Positions 45,154 through 53,418 of a stretch of 64,000 nucleotides of DNA are shown here, piece after piece. A model generated the notes under the pieces. It did not search any database and had not been told where the DNA came from. It saw nothing but the letters and a program-made list of their open reading frames with translations. The first letter of the stretch is position 1. The number at the start of each line of letters is the position of its first letter. Where the stretch lies: positions 1 through 64,000 of the forward strand of contig JAZQDU010000008.1 of assembly GCA_045546915.1 (NCBI GenBank), in the 5' to 3' direction. The DNA comes from UMGS172 sp045546915 (lineage in GTDB: Bacteria > Bacillota > Clostridia > Oscillospirales > Acutalibacteraceae). The position numbers were made by a program, and so were the translations under genes.

Positions 45154-45693
45154 ATGAGTACTGTTAATATGCTTATTGCCGGCTTTGGCGGACAGGGTGT
45201 TCTTTTCGCAGGCAAGTTTATTGCCTACAAAGGTCTTTTAGAAGGTAAGGAACTTTCTTGGCTTCCTTCTTACGGCCCTGAGATGCGTGGTGGTACTGCT
45301 AACTGCAGCGTTATTTTAAGTGATATCCCCGTAGGCTCACCCATCGTCTCAAAACCCGATGTGCTTATGGCAATGAACCTCCCGTCGCTTGATAAGTATG
45401 AAGATACCGTTGTTTCGGACGGATACATTTTTGTAGATTCAACGCTTATCGACCGAAAGGTAGTCCGTTCTGATGTTAAGGCTTTTTATATTCCTGCAAC
45501 CAGACTTGCAAAAGAAGCAGGTTTCCCCACACTTGCCAATATGATTATGGTTGGCAAAATTATAAAAGAAGCAGGCATTGTTTCGCATGAGGGACTTACC
45601 GATGCTCTTAAAAAGGTAGTTTCAGCCAAGCGCGCAGAACTACTTGACGTTAACCTTAAAGCCATCGAAATTGGTTACAACTACGAAGGTTAA
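45154..45693 (+). CDS. vorC: 2-oxoacid:ferredoxin oxidoreductase, gamma subunit
   Basis: 179 residues. GFGGQGVLFAGKFIAY and SYGPEMRGGTANCSVI are the conserved gamma-subunit motifs. It begins directly after the vorA stop, and its end is followed by a strong terminator, closing the operon that started at the Val T-box. The complex is complete with four subunits. Confidence 0.94.
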   Translation: MSTVNMLIAGFGGQGVLFAGKFIAYKGLLEGKELSWLPSYGPEMRGGTANCSVILSDIPVGSPIVSKPDVLMAMNLPSLDKYEDTVVSDGYIFVDSTLIDRKVVRSDVKAFYIPATRLAKEAGFPTLANMIMVGKIIKEAGIVSHEGLTDALKKVVSAKRAELLDVNLKAIEIGYNYEG

Positions 45694-45698
45694 TTTTT

Positions 45699-45732
45699 AA
45701 AACGGAAGTGATTTTTCACTTCCGTTTTTTGT
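45699..45732 (+). terminator. Terminator after vorC
   Basis: AACGGAAGTG (45701-45710) with CACTTCCGTT (45717-45726), then a T-run. Confidence 0.93.
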
Positions 45733-45786
45733 ATATAAAAATATTTTTTGCCAATAATAATATCACTACAACAAAGGAGGATATTT

Positions 45787-45969
45787 ATGGCACTCACATC
45801 AAAAGAACTTTCATGGATTGAAGACCAGATGAACCTTGAGCAACTCATGGTTAAAAAGTATGAGTCGCTTGAAAGTATGGCAACCGACGAAACGGTTCGT
45901 ATGCGAATAAAGAATGCAACCGAACGTCATAAACAGCATTTTAACAAACTTATGGAACATTTGAACTGA
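45787..45969 (+). CDS. Small helical coat-type protein
   Basis: 60 residues from ATG 45787 behind AAAGGAGG; the methionine at 45748 is too early. Predicted all-helical (MALTSKELSWIEDQMNLEQ...), resembling the short ferritin-like proteins that accompany CotF genes in Clostridia. The CotF gene starts 9 bases after its stop. Probable sporulation coat function by association. Confidence 0.65.
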   Translation: MALTSKELSWIEDQMNLEQLMVKKYESLESMATDETVRMRIKNATERHKQHFNKLMEHLN

Positions 45970-45978
45970 GGTGAAAAT

Positions 45979-46242
45979 ATGCAGGAGAAAAAAATGCAGG
46001 ACAAAGACATTATGGACGATATTTTGACCGCTGAAAAGCATGCAGCACTTAATTATTCGATGTTTGCGAATGAGTGCGCTACAGCCGGTATTCGTAATGA
46101 CGTAATGAACCTTATGAACGACCAGCATAAATTGCAGTCGGAAATTTTTGATTTTATGAGTACCCGCGGTTGGTATGCTCCCGAACAAGCCGAGACTCAA
46201 AAAATTCAAAAAGCCAAACAGAAGTTTATAAATTTACAGTAA
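45979..46242 (+). CDS. Spore coat protein, CotF family
   Basis: 87 residues. The core DILTAEKHAALNYSMFANE and AGIRNDVMNLMNDQHKLQSEIF match the Coat_F domain. Glycine/tyrosine patch TRGWYAPEQA near the C-terminus, as in other family members. Its presence supports a spore-forming host. Expression would be expected in the mother cell, but no sporulation sigma promoter was clearly identified. Confidence 0.85.
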   Translation: MQEKKMQDKDIMDDILTAEKHAALNYSMFANECATAGIRNDVMNLMNDQHKLQSEIFDFMSTRGWYAPEQAETQKIQKAKQKFINLQ

Positions 46243-46243
46243 T

Positions 46244-46283
46244 AAAAAACCTTCACGAACAATAAATGTCGTGAAGGTTTTTG
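46244..46283. terminator. Bidirectional terminator between cotF-like gene and glnN
   Basis: AAACCTTCACGA pairs with TCGTGAAGGTTT, flanked by A-run and T-run on either side, so it can serve both convergent genes. Confidence 0.88.
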
Positions 46284-46284
46284 C

Positions 46285-48363
46285 TTATACTCTGAAAATT
46301 AAATCGCCATAAGAGGGAACAGGCCAGTATTCCTTGGCAGTAATTTTTTCGGCATTGTCAACTGCTGTACGAAGTTCGTCCATAATCGGGATGATTTCGT
46401 CATGGAACATATCAGCTTGCTCTTTTCCGCAAAGTTTCGCTGCAAAAAGTGTTTTTTCTTCAAGTTCGTTCGATTTATCGTAAATAAAATCATTTATAGT
46501 TGAAAGTTTACCTAAAATTGAGATTTCAGCCTTGCAAGCATTACCAAATTTGTTTTTTGCTTCAATAGCAGTAGCGAATTTGGTTGTATATCTTACAATG
46601 GCGGGAATATAATCCTTACGAATCATATCAATAGCCGTCATGGCCTCAATGTTAATGGTTTTGGAGTAACTTTCAAGTTGTATTTCATAACGTGAGCGAA
46701 TTTCGGTCTCGCTGAAAACCTTGTGCTTTACAAAAACATCAATGTTTTTTGGCTCAATCATTTGAGGGAGTGCCTCTACGGTTGAAGCAAGGCTCAGAAG
46801 ACCTCTCTTGGCGGCTTCGGCTTTCCATTCATCTGAATAACCGTTTCCGTTAAAAATAATGCGCTTGTGTTTTTTAACGGTGTCGCGTACAAGTTCGTGG
46901 ACTGCTTTTGTAAAGTCTTCTGCGTTTTCCAACACATCGGCAAACTCGCACAAAGCCTCAGCGACTATGGTGTTAAGTACTACATTGGGTTCGGCAACCG
47001 AGTCTGATGAGCCCAACATTCTAAACTCAAACTTGTTACCGGTAAAGGCGAAGGGTGATGTGCGGTTGCGGTCGGTGTTGTCTTTTGGGAAGGTTGGCAG
47101 AACGTCAACACCGAGTTTCATTTTAACTGCTTTTGCATCGGTGTAGTCAGAGCCGCTTTCAATAGACTCTAATATTGCCTGTAATTCGTCGCCTAAGAAA
47201 ATAGATACAATAGCAGGCGGTGCTTCGCCTCCGCCCAAACGGTGGTCATTAGCAGCCGTTGCTACCGAGACTCTCATCATGCCCTGATATTCGTCAACTG
47301 CCTTAATAACAGCGGCAAGGAAAAGCAAAAACTGTGCATTTTCAGACGGTGTTTTGCCGGGGTCGAGAAGATTAAGTTCTGTGTCGGTTGACAAAGACCA
47401 GTTATTGTGTTTTCCGCTGCCGTTTACACCTTTAAAGGGTTTTTCATGTAAAAGGCAAACAAGACCGTGCTTTAAAGCGACCTTTTTGAGCATCTCCATG
47501 GTTAACTGGTTGTGGTCAACCGCTACATTGGCGGTGCCAAAAATCGGTGCCAATTCGTGCTGTGCGGGGGCTGCCTCATTGTGTTTGGTTTTGGCCATTA
47601 CACCAAGTTTCCACAACTCTTTATCAAGGTCTTGCATAAAGGCAGAAATCCTGGGTTTTAACGCACCGAAATAGTGGTCATCAAGTTCCTGTCCTTTGGG
47701 AGCAGGTGCTCCAAAAAGTGTGCGGCCACAGTACATAAGGTCTTTTCTGCCGTCATAGTATTTTTTATCTACAAGAAAATATTCCTGCTCGGGACCTGCC
47801 GTTGTTATTACGCGGTTGGCAGTAGTGTTGCCAAAGAGACGTAAAATTCTTAAAGCCTGAGTTTCGAGTGCCGACATCGAACGAAGTAAAGGAGTCTTTT
47901 TATCCAAAGCGTCGCCGGTATATGAGCAAAAAGCAGTTGGAATACAAAGAGTGCCTTCTTTAACGAATGCGCACGAAGTCGGGTCCCATGCGGTGTATCC
48001 TCTGGCTTCGCAGGTGTCGCGAAGTCCGCCTGAAGGGAAAGAGGAAGCATCAGACTCGCCCTTAATTAATTCCTTGCCCGAAAACTCCATTATAATATGT
48101 CCGTCTTCGCCGGGGGCAATAAAACTGTCGTGCTTTTCGGCAGTAATATTGGTCATAGGCTGGAACCAATGAGTGTAGTGTGTTGCACCTTTTTCAATGG
48201 CCCATTCCTTCATAACCGTGGCTATTGTGTTAGCAACGGTTTTGTCTAAAGGTTTGCCTTCATGAATGGTTTTTTTAAGAGCCTTGTATGCTTCGCTGGG
48301 CAATCTTTCTTTCATGACTGCCTCGCTAAAAACCTCACTTCCGAAAATTTCGGTGATTTTCAT
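46285..48363 (-). CDS. glnN: Glutamine synthetase type III
   Basis: 692 residues from ATG at 48363; TGGAGG lies just upstream, inside the longer frame that begins at 48378. Size and motifs (THWFQPMT, FPSGGLRDTCEARGYTAWDP, GPEQEYFL, KHNEAAPAQHELAP, NRTSPFAF) mark the GSIII class, common in Bacteroidetes, cyanobacteria and Clostridia. ATP-dependent amidation of glutamate by ammonia. Single gene with two tandem promoters. Confidence 0.95.
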   Translation of the reverse strand: MKITEIFGSEVFSEAVMKERLPSEAYKALKKTIHEGKPLDKTVANTIATVMKEWAIEKGATHYTHWFQPMTNITAEKHDSFIAPGEDGHIIMEFSGKELIKGESDASSFPSGGLRDTCEARGYTAWDPTSCAFVKEGTLCIPTAFCSYTGDALDKKTPLLRSMSALETQALRILRLFGNTTANRVITTAGPEQEYFLVDKKYYDGRKDLMYCGRTLFGAPAPKGQELDDHYFGALKPRISAFMQDLDKELWKLGVMAKTKHNEAAPAQHELAPIFGTANVAVDHNQLTMEMLKKVALKHGLVCLLHEKPFKGVNGSGKHNNWSLSTDTELNLLDPGKTPSENAQFLLFLAAVIKAVDEYQGMMRVSVATAANDHRLGGGEAPPAIVSIFLGDELQAILESIESGSDYTDAKAVKMKLGVDVLPTFPKDNTDRNRTSPFAFTGNKFEFRMLGSSDSVAEPNVVLNTIVAEALCEFADVLENAEDFTKAVHELVRDTVKKHKRIIFNGNGYSDEWKAEAAKRGLLSLASTVEALPQMIEPKNIDVFVKHKVFSETEIRSRYEIQLESYSKTINIEAMTAIDMIRKDYIPAIVRYTTKFATAIEAKNKFGNACKAEISILGKLSTINDFIYDKSNELEEKTLFAAKLCGKEQADMFHDEIIPIMDELRTAVDNAEKITAKEYWPVPSYGDLIFRV

Positions 48364-48426
48364 TTTTTCAACCTCCAAAAGGTTTAGTAAAAAGGTTTTT
48401 GATACCTCAGATTATTTATGTTGCAA

Positions 48427-48454
48427 ATTATACCACTTATATCGGTTAAGTCAA
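48427..48454 (-). promoter_or_regulatory. Proximal promoter of glnN
   Basis: Minus strand TTGACT (48454-48449) and TATAAT (48432-48427), 16-base spacer. Confidence 0.7.
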
Positions 48455-48459
48455 CAACC

Positions 48460-48488
48460 GTTATACAAAAACTAATATAATTCGTCAA
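48460..48488 (-). promoter_or_regulatory. Distal promoter of glnN
   Basis: Minus strand TTGACG (48488-48483) and TATAAC (48465-48460), 17-base spacer, directly upstream of the first. Tandem promoters suggest conditional nitrogen control. The rest of the gap up to 48650 is AT-rich with nothing else recognised. Confidence 0.5.
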
Positions 48489-48651
48489 AATACAATGTTT
48501 TTGTTAATTTGTTAACAAGTGACATAATTTTTTGCGGTTTGTAATGTAAAAATAGTACTCAAAGTTAATAAAATTAACTCAAAGCACTGTGCGAAATGAA
48601 GTGCTGACAATTAAATCTTTAAAATTTTAAGCAAAAATATGTTACTAACAT

Positions 48652-48684
48652 AAAAAAACACCCTGAGTTTTAAACTCAGGGTGT
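48652..48684 (-). terminator. Terminator of the small HPr-like gene
   Basis: Perfect stem ACACCCTGAGTTT/AAACTCAGGGTGT (48658-48684); on the minus strand it is followed by a T-run. Confidence 0.9.
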
Positions 48685-48692
48685 AGGTGGGT

Positions 48693-48974
48693 TTATTCGT
48701 CTTCGTCATCTTCGTCCGTCTGACTGGGAACCTCTTTATAAAGGTTAAAACGGAACAAAAGACTCTCGTCTTCGGGCTTAGAACAACGCAACGTTGCCTC
48801 ATGAATAACAGCGCCTTTTAAGATGTTGGCAATACCCATCATTTGGCAAAGTTTGGATTTTAGATTTAAAACGTCGCCTTCATTGGTTTCAAGGAAAACG
48901 TCGCCTTCGCATTTGTCCAAAGTTTGCATAAAATCGGCAATGTCAATATCGTGCATTACAATAAATTTTTGCAT
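48693..48974 (-). CDS. Small acidic-tailed protein, possible HPr-like fold
   Basis: 93 residues from ATG at 48974 with AGGAGAG upstream. The stretch around FMQTLDKCEGDVFLE and LNLKSKLCQMMGIANILKG is reminiscent of HPr-family proteins without the phosphorylatable histidine. The C-terminus is very acidic (TDEDDEDE). Own promoter and terminator. Function unknown; fold assignment is tentative. Confidence 0.7.
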   Translation of the reverse strand: MQKFIVMHDIDIADFMQTLDKCEGDVFLETNEGDVLNLKSKLCQMMGIANILKGAVIHEATLRCSKPEDESLLFRFNLYKEVPSQTDEDDEDE

Positions 48975-49011
48975 TTTTAACTCTCCTAAAATTATTAGTT
49001 TATCCAAGCAC

Positions 49012-49039
49012 ATTATAACATTAATTTTTTATAAGTCAA
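49012..49039 (-). promoter_or_regulatory. Promoter of the small HPr-like gene
   Basis: Minus strand TTGACT (49039-49034) and TATAAT (49017-49012), 16-base spacer. Confidence 0.75.
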
Positions 49040-49064
49040 GTTTTATTGTTCACAGTTTGTTTGA

Positions 49065-49093
49065 TTGACAGCGGGTTTTAAGAGGTGTATAAT
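49065..49093 (+). promoter_or_regulatory. Promoter of the lipoprotein pair
   Basis: TTGACA 49065-49070 and TATAAT 49088-49093, 17-base spacer. Confidence 0.88.
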
Positions 49094-49120
49094 TATTAAA
49101 ACTAAAAAGGGAGTGATACG

Positions 49121-50719
49121 GTGAAAAACGCATTGAGATTAATAAGTTTATTGCTTGTCGGCGTTTGCTTGTTTTTAACAGTTTCTTGCAAAGGTAAAAA
49201 ACAACCGACTTTTTTGCAACTGTCAGAAACGCCTTATGTCACCGTTACCCCGACCAGTGAGGTTGTAAAACGATATAATGATGAGTTTACCGATACCTTT
49301 GTGCCGTCGGATGATTATGGCACACTTGTTCCCTTTGTAGGTGAGTTTTATCAGTATAAAAGCGATGAGCAATCGTCTGACATGACGATTTCGTTACCGG
49401 CATACGGTTTGTGTACGGTTGACGGTGCAATAGTAGTGGACCCCGTTTATGACGGCGTTATTACGCATACATTAAAGGGCGGGGTGCTATATGAACTGCT
49501 GATAGGCTCAGACGATGCATCATTGGCGCAGAAGCGTTTGCTTATTCCGTCAGATGGCCGTTGGGTAACCGAGTTGTCGGCTAATAATTCGGTTTCAAAG
49601 TTAAGTAGCGAGGATTTTTATATATTAGAACGCACAAGGACGGTAAGACGTAACAAGAAAAAGGAAAAACTTGTATATTACGATTTTTATTCGTATGAAT
49701 CAAAGTTTTTGTTTACCTTTGATAAAAAACTTACTTTCGCTGAAAACACTTCTTTTACGATAGGTGAGTTTGACGATTCGTTTGCACCGGTAAACGTTGC
49801 GGTTACAACCGAAACTACCGAAAAAGGGCCGGACGGTAAGAACGTCGTTAAAAAAGAGGTTGAAACCAAAGGGTATTTTATAAACAAAAAAGGCAAACAG
49901 GTTTTTAAAAACGAAGAGTTTTTAAAGGTTGAAGCGTTTTATAACGGACTTGCCGTAGTGTGCAATAAAGAAGGTCTTTACGGTGTTATTAAGTCTAACG
50001 GCAAGTACTTAATTAAGCCACAGTATAATATTATTAACCGTAATACAACCGAGGGGTACTTCGCTTGCGGTTTGGACAGTTATTTTCTTATTCTTGATGC
50101 AAACGGCATTACTGTTTCTAAAATCCCGTGCGAAAATGCCGATATAGAGGTAATAGGTACTGAAAAGTTGATATATAAAAAGACGCTCAAATACACAGGA
50201 AAGACCGAGTTTTTCTCGTGTGTTACGGGAGGTGCTTTTGTTTGTACCGAAACAGGTCAGTTTCCTGACCCTGATAGCGGTAAAAACGGTTTGTTTTCTT
50301 GTACATACAGCGGAGTTACCGATATATTTAAAAGTGATGGAAACTCTGTTGCACAGTTTAATGATTTCGGCAGGATTGCAGGTGTTTGGGGAGACATTGC
50401 GGTAATTGTCAGCAAAAACGGGTCTAAGACTGCCGTTCTTAATATAAAAAGCGGTGAAAAATCGGATTGGATTGATGCATCTTTTTCAGGACAGGTTTTT
50501 AACGGTAAATATGTTGTGCTAAAATCCGAGCAAAATTATATGCTTTATAACGGGCTTTTAAATGAGTTTGAAACCCAAACAGCCGATTTTATAACTACTT
50601 TTGAAACTTTTGATAATTCATATTTGAGTGTTACTGATGGCGGATTTGTCACATTGTTTATGTCGGATATGAGCATTTTAATGCGTTACCGTTACAAAAC
50701 GGAGGTGGCAAGTCGATGA
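49121..50719 (+). CDS. WG-repeat-like lipoprotein
   Basis: 532 residues, GTG start after GGGAGTG. Signal peptide with lipobox FLTVSCKGK (Cys23). The rest resembles a beta-propeller built from WG-type repeats, such as YFINKKGKQVFKNEEF and the following YGVIKSNGKYLIKPQYNII, each with a G-x-hydrophobic-x-x-x-G-K pattern. Surface protein; function unknown. Its stop overlaps the start of the next lipoprotein gene. Confidence 0.75.
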   Translation: MKNALRLISLLLVGVCLFLTVSCKGKKQPTFLQLSETPYVTVTPTSEVVKRYNDEFTDTFVPSDDYGTLVPFVGEFYQYKSDEQSSDMTISLPAYGLCTVDGAIVVDPVYDGVITHTLKGGVLYELLIGSDDASLAQKRLLIPSDGRWVTELSANNSVSKLSSEDFYILERTRTVRRNKKKEKLVYYDFYSYESKFLFTFDKKLTFAENTSFTIGEFDDSFAPVNVAVTTETTEKGPDGKNVVKKEVETKGYFINKKGKQVFKNEEFLKVEAFYNGLAVVCNKEGLYGVIKSNGKYLIKPQYNIINRNTTEGYFACGLDSYFLILDANGITVSKIPCENADIEVIGTEKLIYKKTLKYTGKTEFFSCVTGGAFVCTETGQFPDPDSGKNGLFSCTYSGVTDIFKSDGNSVAQFNDFGRIAGVWGDIAVIVSKNGSKTAVLNIKSGEKSDWIDASFSGQVFNGKYVVLKSEQNYMLYNGLLNEFETQTADFITTFETFDNSYLSVTDGGFVTLFMSDMSILMRYRYKTEVASR

Positions 50720-51615
50720 AAAAAATTATAGCAGTTATTTTGAGTGGGGTTTTTATTTTTGCCTTGTGCTCATGCAAAAATAAAGTTGAAAACGAAAGGT
50801 TCTCAGAGGGCAGTATAATTATTACTGCAGATAATTTGCCAAAAATTGCGGTAACCGAAGCCAACCTTAACATTGCCGTAAATCTTGTTTCGGCTGTGCT
50901 TGGGTGTGATGTGAAGGATGCCGAGAGTCTTGTTTTTGTTTGCAAAACTCCCGACGAGTGTTACAGAAAATTGGCGACCGGGGAAAGTGAAATAGTTATA
51001 GCACATGAGCCGTCGGGCAAAACACTTGAATTTTTAGCACAAGAGCAGGTGATCTTGCAAAGCAGCGTGATTGCAAACGACGCGTTGGTTTTTACGGTTA
51101 GTGCTCAAAATCCTGTTTCAAATCTTACTATTGAGCAAATTAAAGGCATATATAGTGGAGAGGTTACCGATTGGTCTTCTGTTTCGGGTAACCAAGGCAC
51201 TATAAAACCATTCATGCAAGGCGAAAATTCAGCAGCCGCCGATGCTTTTAACGGTTGCTTGAATGTTGACACAAGCAGTCTTGCAAAATTTTTTAAGAGT
51301 ATAACAACCAAAGAAGGCACATTTTCGATTCCGCTTGAATTTGATAACGGAGAGTTTTCAATAGGTTACGCACTTTATTATGATATGTTGACCCAATCGG
51401 CCGATAAAAACGGAAAACACAAATTGTTGTCGGTTGACGGCGTTTTGCCCGACGGTTCGACGGTTCAATCCGGTACATATCCGTTGTTAACCGATATTGT
51501 GGTAGCAACAAACCAGAATAACGGCTCCACTGCAAAGTTGTTTTATGAATGGATTTTATCCGAACAGGGTATGAGGATTATTGCAAATTCCGGCGTTATA
51601 TTAAATGTGAGATAG
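50716..51615 (+). CDS. PstS-like substrate-binding lipoprotein
   Basis: 299 residues. Lipobox FALCSCKNK. The body resembles phosphate-binding-protein-like domains (PBP_like_2): LTIEQIKGIYSGEVTDWSSVSG and FMQGENSAAADAF are typical of PstS-like proteins. No PstCAB genes are adjacent, so it may be a sensor or accessory binding protein coupled to the WG-repeat lipoprotein, with which it overlaps as ATGA. Confidence 0.8.
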   Translation: MKKIIAVILSGVFIFALCSCKNKVENERFSEGSIIITADNLPKIAVTEANLNIAVNLVSAVLGCDVKDAESLVFVCKTPDECYRKLATGESEIVIAHEPSGKTLEFLAQEQVILQSSVIANDALVFTVSAQNPVSNLTIEQIKGIYSGEVTDWSSVSGNQGTIKPFMQGENSAAADAFNGCLNVDTSSLAKFFKSITTKEGTFSIPLEFDNGEFSIGYALYYDMLTQSADKNGKHKLLSVDGVLPDGSTVQSGTYPLLTDIVVATNQNNGSTAKLFYEWILSEQGMRIIANSGVILNVR

Positions 51616-51617
51616 GG

Positions 51618-51646
51618 TTGACAAAGAAAAAAACAGATTATATAAT
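51618..51646 (+). promoter_or_regulatory. Promoter of mgtE
   Basis: TTGACA 51618-51623 and TATAAT 51641-51646, 17-base spacer, about 220 bases before the gene. Confidence 0.88.
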
Positions 51647-51677
51647 GAATAAACCTTGAACTTGGGAAAAATTAATT

Positions 51678-51865
51678 TTAAGAGGTGAGAGTTTAATGGA
51701 CGCAGGCAGTAGTATTGGTATTGAGCCGCGAGGGATTTTTTTGGAAAACGGCATGCGTCTGTTTTTCTCTTGATTTAAAAATCACCTTGCCTTAATACCG
51801 GATGGGAAGTCGTGTTTGGCGGTTTCTCATCTTCTTATTTGCCTAAAATTTCAACAAATAAGGAG
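51678..51865 (+). promoter_or_regulatory. Structured 5' leader of mgtE, candidate Mg2+ sensor
   Basis: A long-range closing helix pairs TTAAG-AGGTGA (51678-51688) with TCACCT...CTTAA (51782-51787 and 51791-51795). Inside it GACGCA (51699-51704) pairs with TGCGTC (51754-51759). Next GATGGGA (51801-51807) pairs with TCTCATC. Last, CTTATTTG (51834-51841) pairs with CAAATAAG (51855-51862), which covers half of the AAGGAG ribosome binding site. This looks like translational control by a riboswitch-type leader. It does not match the M-box well enough for me to name it. Confidence 0.6.
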
Positions 51866-51873
51866 TAGGTGTT

Positions 51874-53238
51874 ATGGAGGAAATAGAAGTTTTTGTTTTA
51901 GAGGTTAAAAAACTTTTGCAAGAACGCAGTTTTGTAAATCTCAGGGCGTTGTTGCAGGACCTCAATCCCGCTGATATAGCGGCTTTATTCGAGTATACGG
52001 AGGCAAAAGAAGTTCCGCTTTTGTTTCGCATTTTGCCAAAGGAACTGGCGAATGAGGTTTTTGCTTATCTTGATAATGACAAGCAGGAATTACTCATTAA
52101 AAGTTTTAACGACCACGAACTTAAAGAGGTTATTGCCGACCTTTTTCTTGATGATACGGTTGATATCATTGAAGAAATGCCGGCTAAGGTCGTAGCACGA
52201 ATTTTACAGGCAGCCGACCCCGCGTTAAGGCGTCAAATCAACGAACTGTTAAAATACCCCGAAGACAGTGCGGGTAGTGTTATGACGGTTGAATATGTAT
52301 CGTTGCATAAGGATAGTACCATTGCCGAGGCGTTTAAAAAGATACGCAGAGAAAGTATCAATAAAGAAACGGTTTATACCTGCTATGTTACCGAAAACCG
52401 TAAACTTATAGGTACGGTATCGGTAAAAGACTTGCTTTTGGCTAAAGAGGAACAATTGGTATCCGATGTAATGGAGACCAACGTAATATATGTTGATGCT
52501 TATGAGGATAAAGAAGAGGTTGTAAAAACCTTCTCAAAATATGACGTTTTGGCGTTGCCCGTTGTCGACAACGAGCAGAGGATAGTAGGTATAATCACGG
52601 TTGACGATGCCATTGACGTTTTAGAAGCAGAGGTAACCGAAGACATTGAAAAAATGGCGGCTATTACCTCGACCGACCGTCCTTATATCAAGACGAGTGC
52701 TTTTTGTATTTGGAAGAGCCGTATACCATGGCTTTTGTTGCTTATGCTTTCGGCAACGCTTACCGGCAGTATTATCAGTTCGTTTGAAGATGCATTGACG
52801 GCATTTCCTATATTGGTTGCATTTATTCCTATGCTTATGGGTACCGGAGGTAATGCAGGCGGACAGTCGTCGGTAACCGTAATACGCGGAATTGCGGTAG
52901 GAGAAATAGGACTTAAAGATATATTTAAGGTACTGAGAAAAGAATTTTGCGTTGCACTGCTTTGCGGTGTCACTTTGGCTGTAGCAAATCTTTTAAAAAT
53001 TATACTGGTAGATAATCTTTTGTTGCACGAAGGTGTGACGATGGGTGAAACTATGGTTGTAAGCATAACGCTGATAATCACAGTTTTTGCCGCAAAAATT
53101 ATAGGTTGCACGTTGCCTATACTTGCAAAAGCCTTAAAACTCGACCCCGCTGTTATGGCAAGTCCGTTTATAACTACAATAGTTGATGCTTTATCTCTTG
53201 CCGTTTATTTCTTTGTTGCGGCTAAAATATTGTTTTAA
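51874..53238 (+). CDS. mgtE: Magnesium transporter MgtE
   Basis: 454 residues. N domain about 1-130 (NPADIAALFEY, EMPAKVVARIL), CBS pair about 135-260, plug helix, then five membrane helices (GTGGNAGGQSSVTVIRG is the diagnostic pore segment). A Mg2+-gated channel. Expressed from its own promoter through the structured leader. Confidence 0.96.
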   Translation: MEEIEVFVLEVKKLLQERSFVNLRALLQDLNPADIAALFEYTEAKEVPLLFRILPKELANEVFAYLDNDKQELLIKSFNDHELKEVIADLFLDDTVDIIEEMPAKVVARILQAADPALRRQINELLKYPEDSAGSVMTVEYVSLHKDSTIAEAFKKIRRESINKETVYTCYVTENRKLIGTVSVKDLLLAKEEQLVSDVMETNVIYVDAYEDKEEVVKTFSKYDVLALPVVDNEQRIVGIITVDDAIDVLEAEVTEDIEKMAAITSTDRPYIKTSAFCIWKSRIPWLLLLMLSATLTGSIISSFEDALTAFPILVAFIPMLMGTGGNAGGQSSVTVIRGIAVGEIGLKDIFKVLRKEFCVALLCGVTLAVANLLKIILVDNLLLHEGVTMGETMVVSITLIITVFAAKIIGCTLPILAKALKLDPAVMASPFITTIVDALSLAVYFFVAAKILF

Positions 53239-53292
53239 AAATTCTCCCTGTTAGGATGTTTATCATGCCTTGCAGGGAGAATTTGTTATTGA
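53239..53292 (+). terminator. Terminator after mgtE
   Basis: ATTCTCCCTG (53241-53250) pairs with CAGGGAGAAT (53273-53282), followed by TTGTTATT. Confidence 0.8.
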
Positions 53293-53316
53293 CAAAATTC
53301 GATAAAATGGTATAAT
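53289..53316 (+). promoter_or_regulatory. Promoter of the Fe3+-type ABC operon
   Basis: TTGACA 53289-53294 and TATAAT 53311-53316, 16-base spacer; about 100-base leader before the first gene. Confidence 0.8.
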
Positions 53317-53418
53317 ATATTCAAAGTGTTCAAACAAATTTTTAAATATCAAAAAATGAACATTTGTTACACGTAAACAGTCAAATTTATGTAATTTTTA
53401 GCAAGAAGGGGTATAAAA

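Noticed and set aside
43120..45693. Vor as a purely amino acid-fermenting enzyme
   Set aside because: T-box control upstream makes induction under valine starvation more likely, which fits synthesis.
48693..48974. Functional HPr of the sugar phosphotransferase system
   Set aside because: No active-site histidine or HPr signature; only a fold-level resemblance.
51678..51865. M-box (ykoK) riboswitch
   Set aside because: The position before mgtE and AGGTGAG fit, but the conserved GCTACTGC, GACGCCAATGGGT and later elements are not present, so I list it only as a structured leader.
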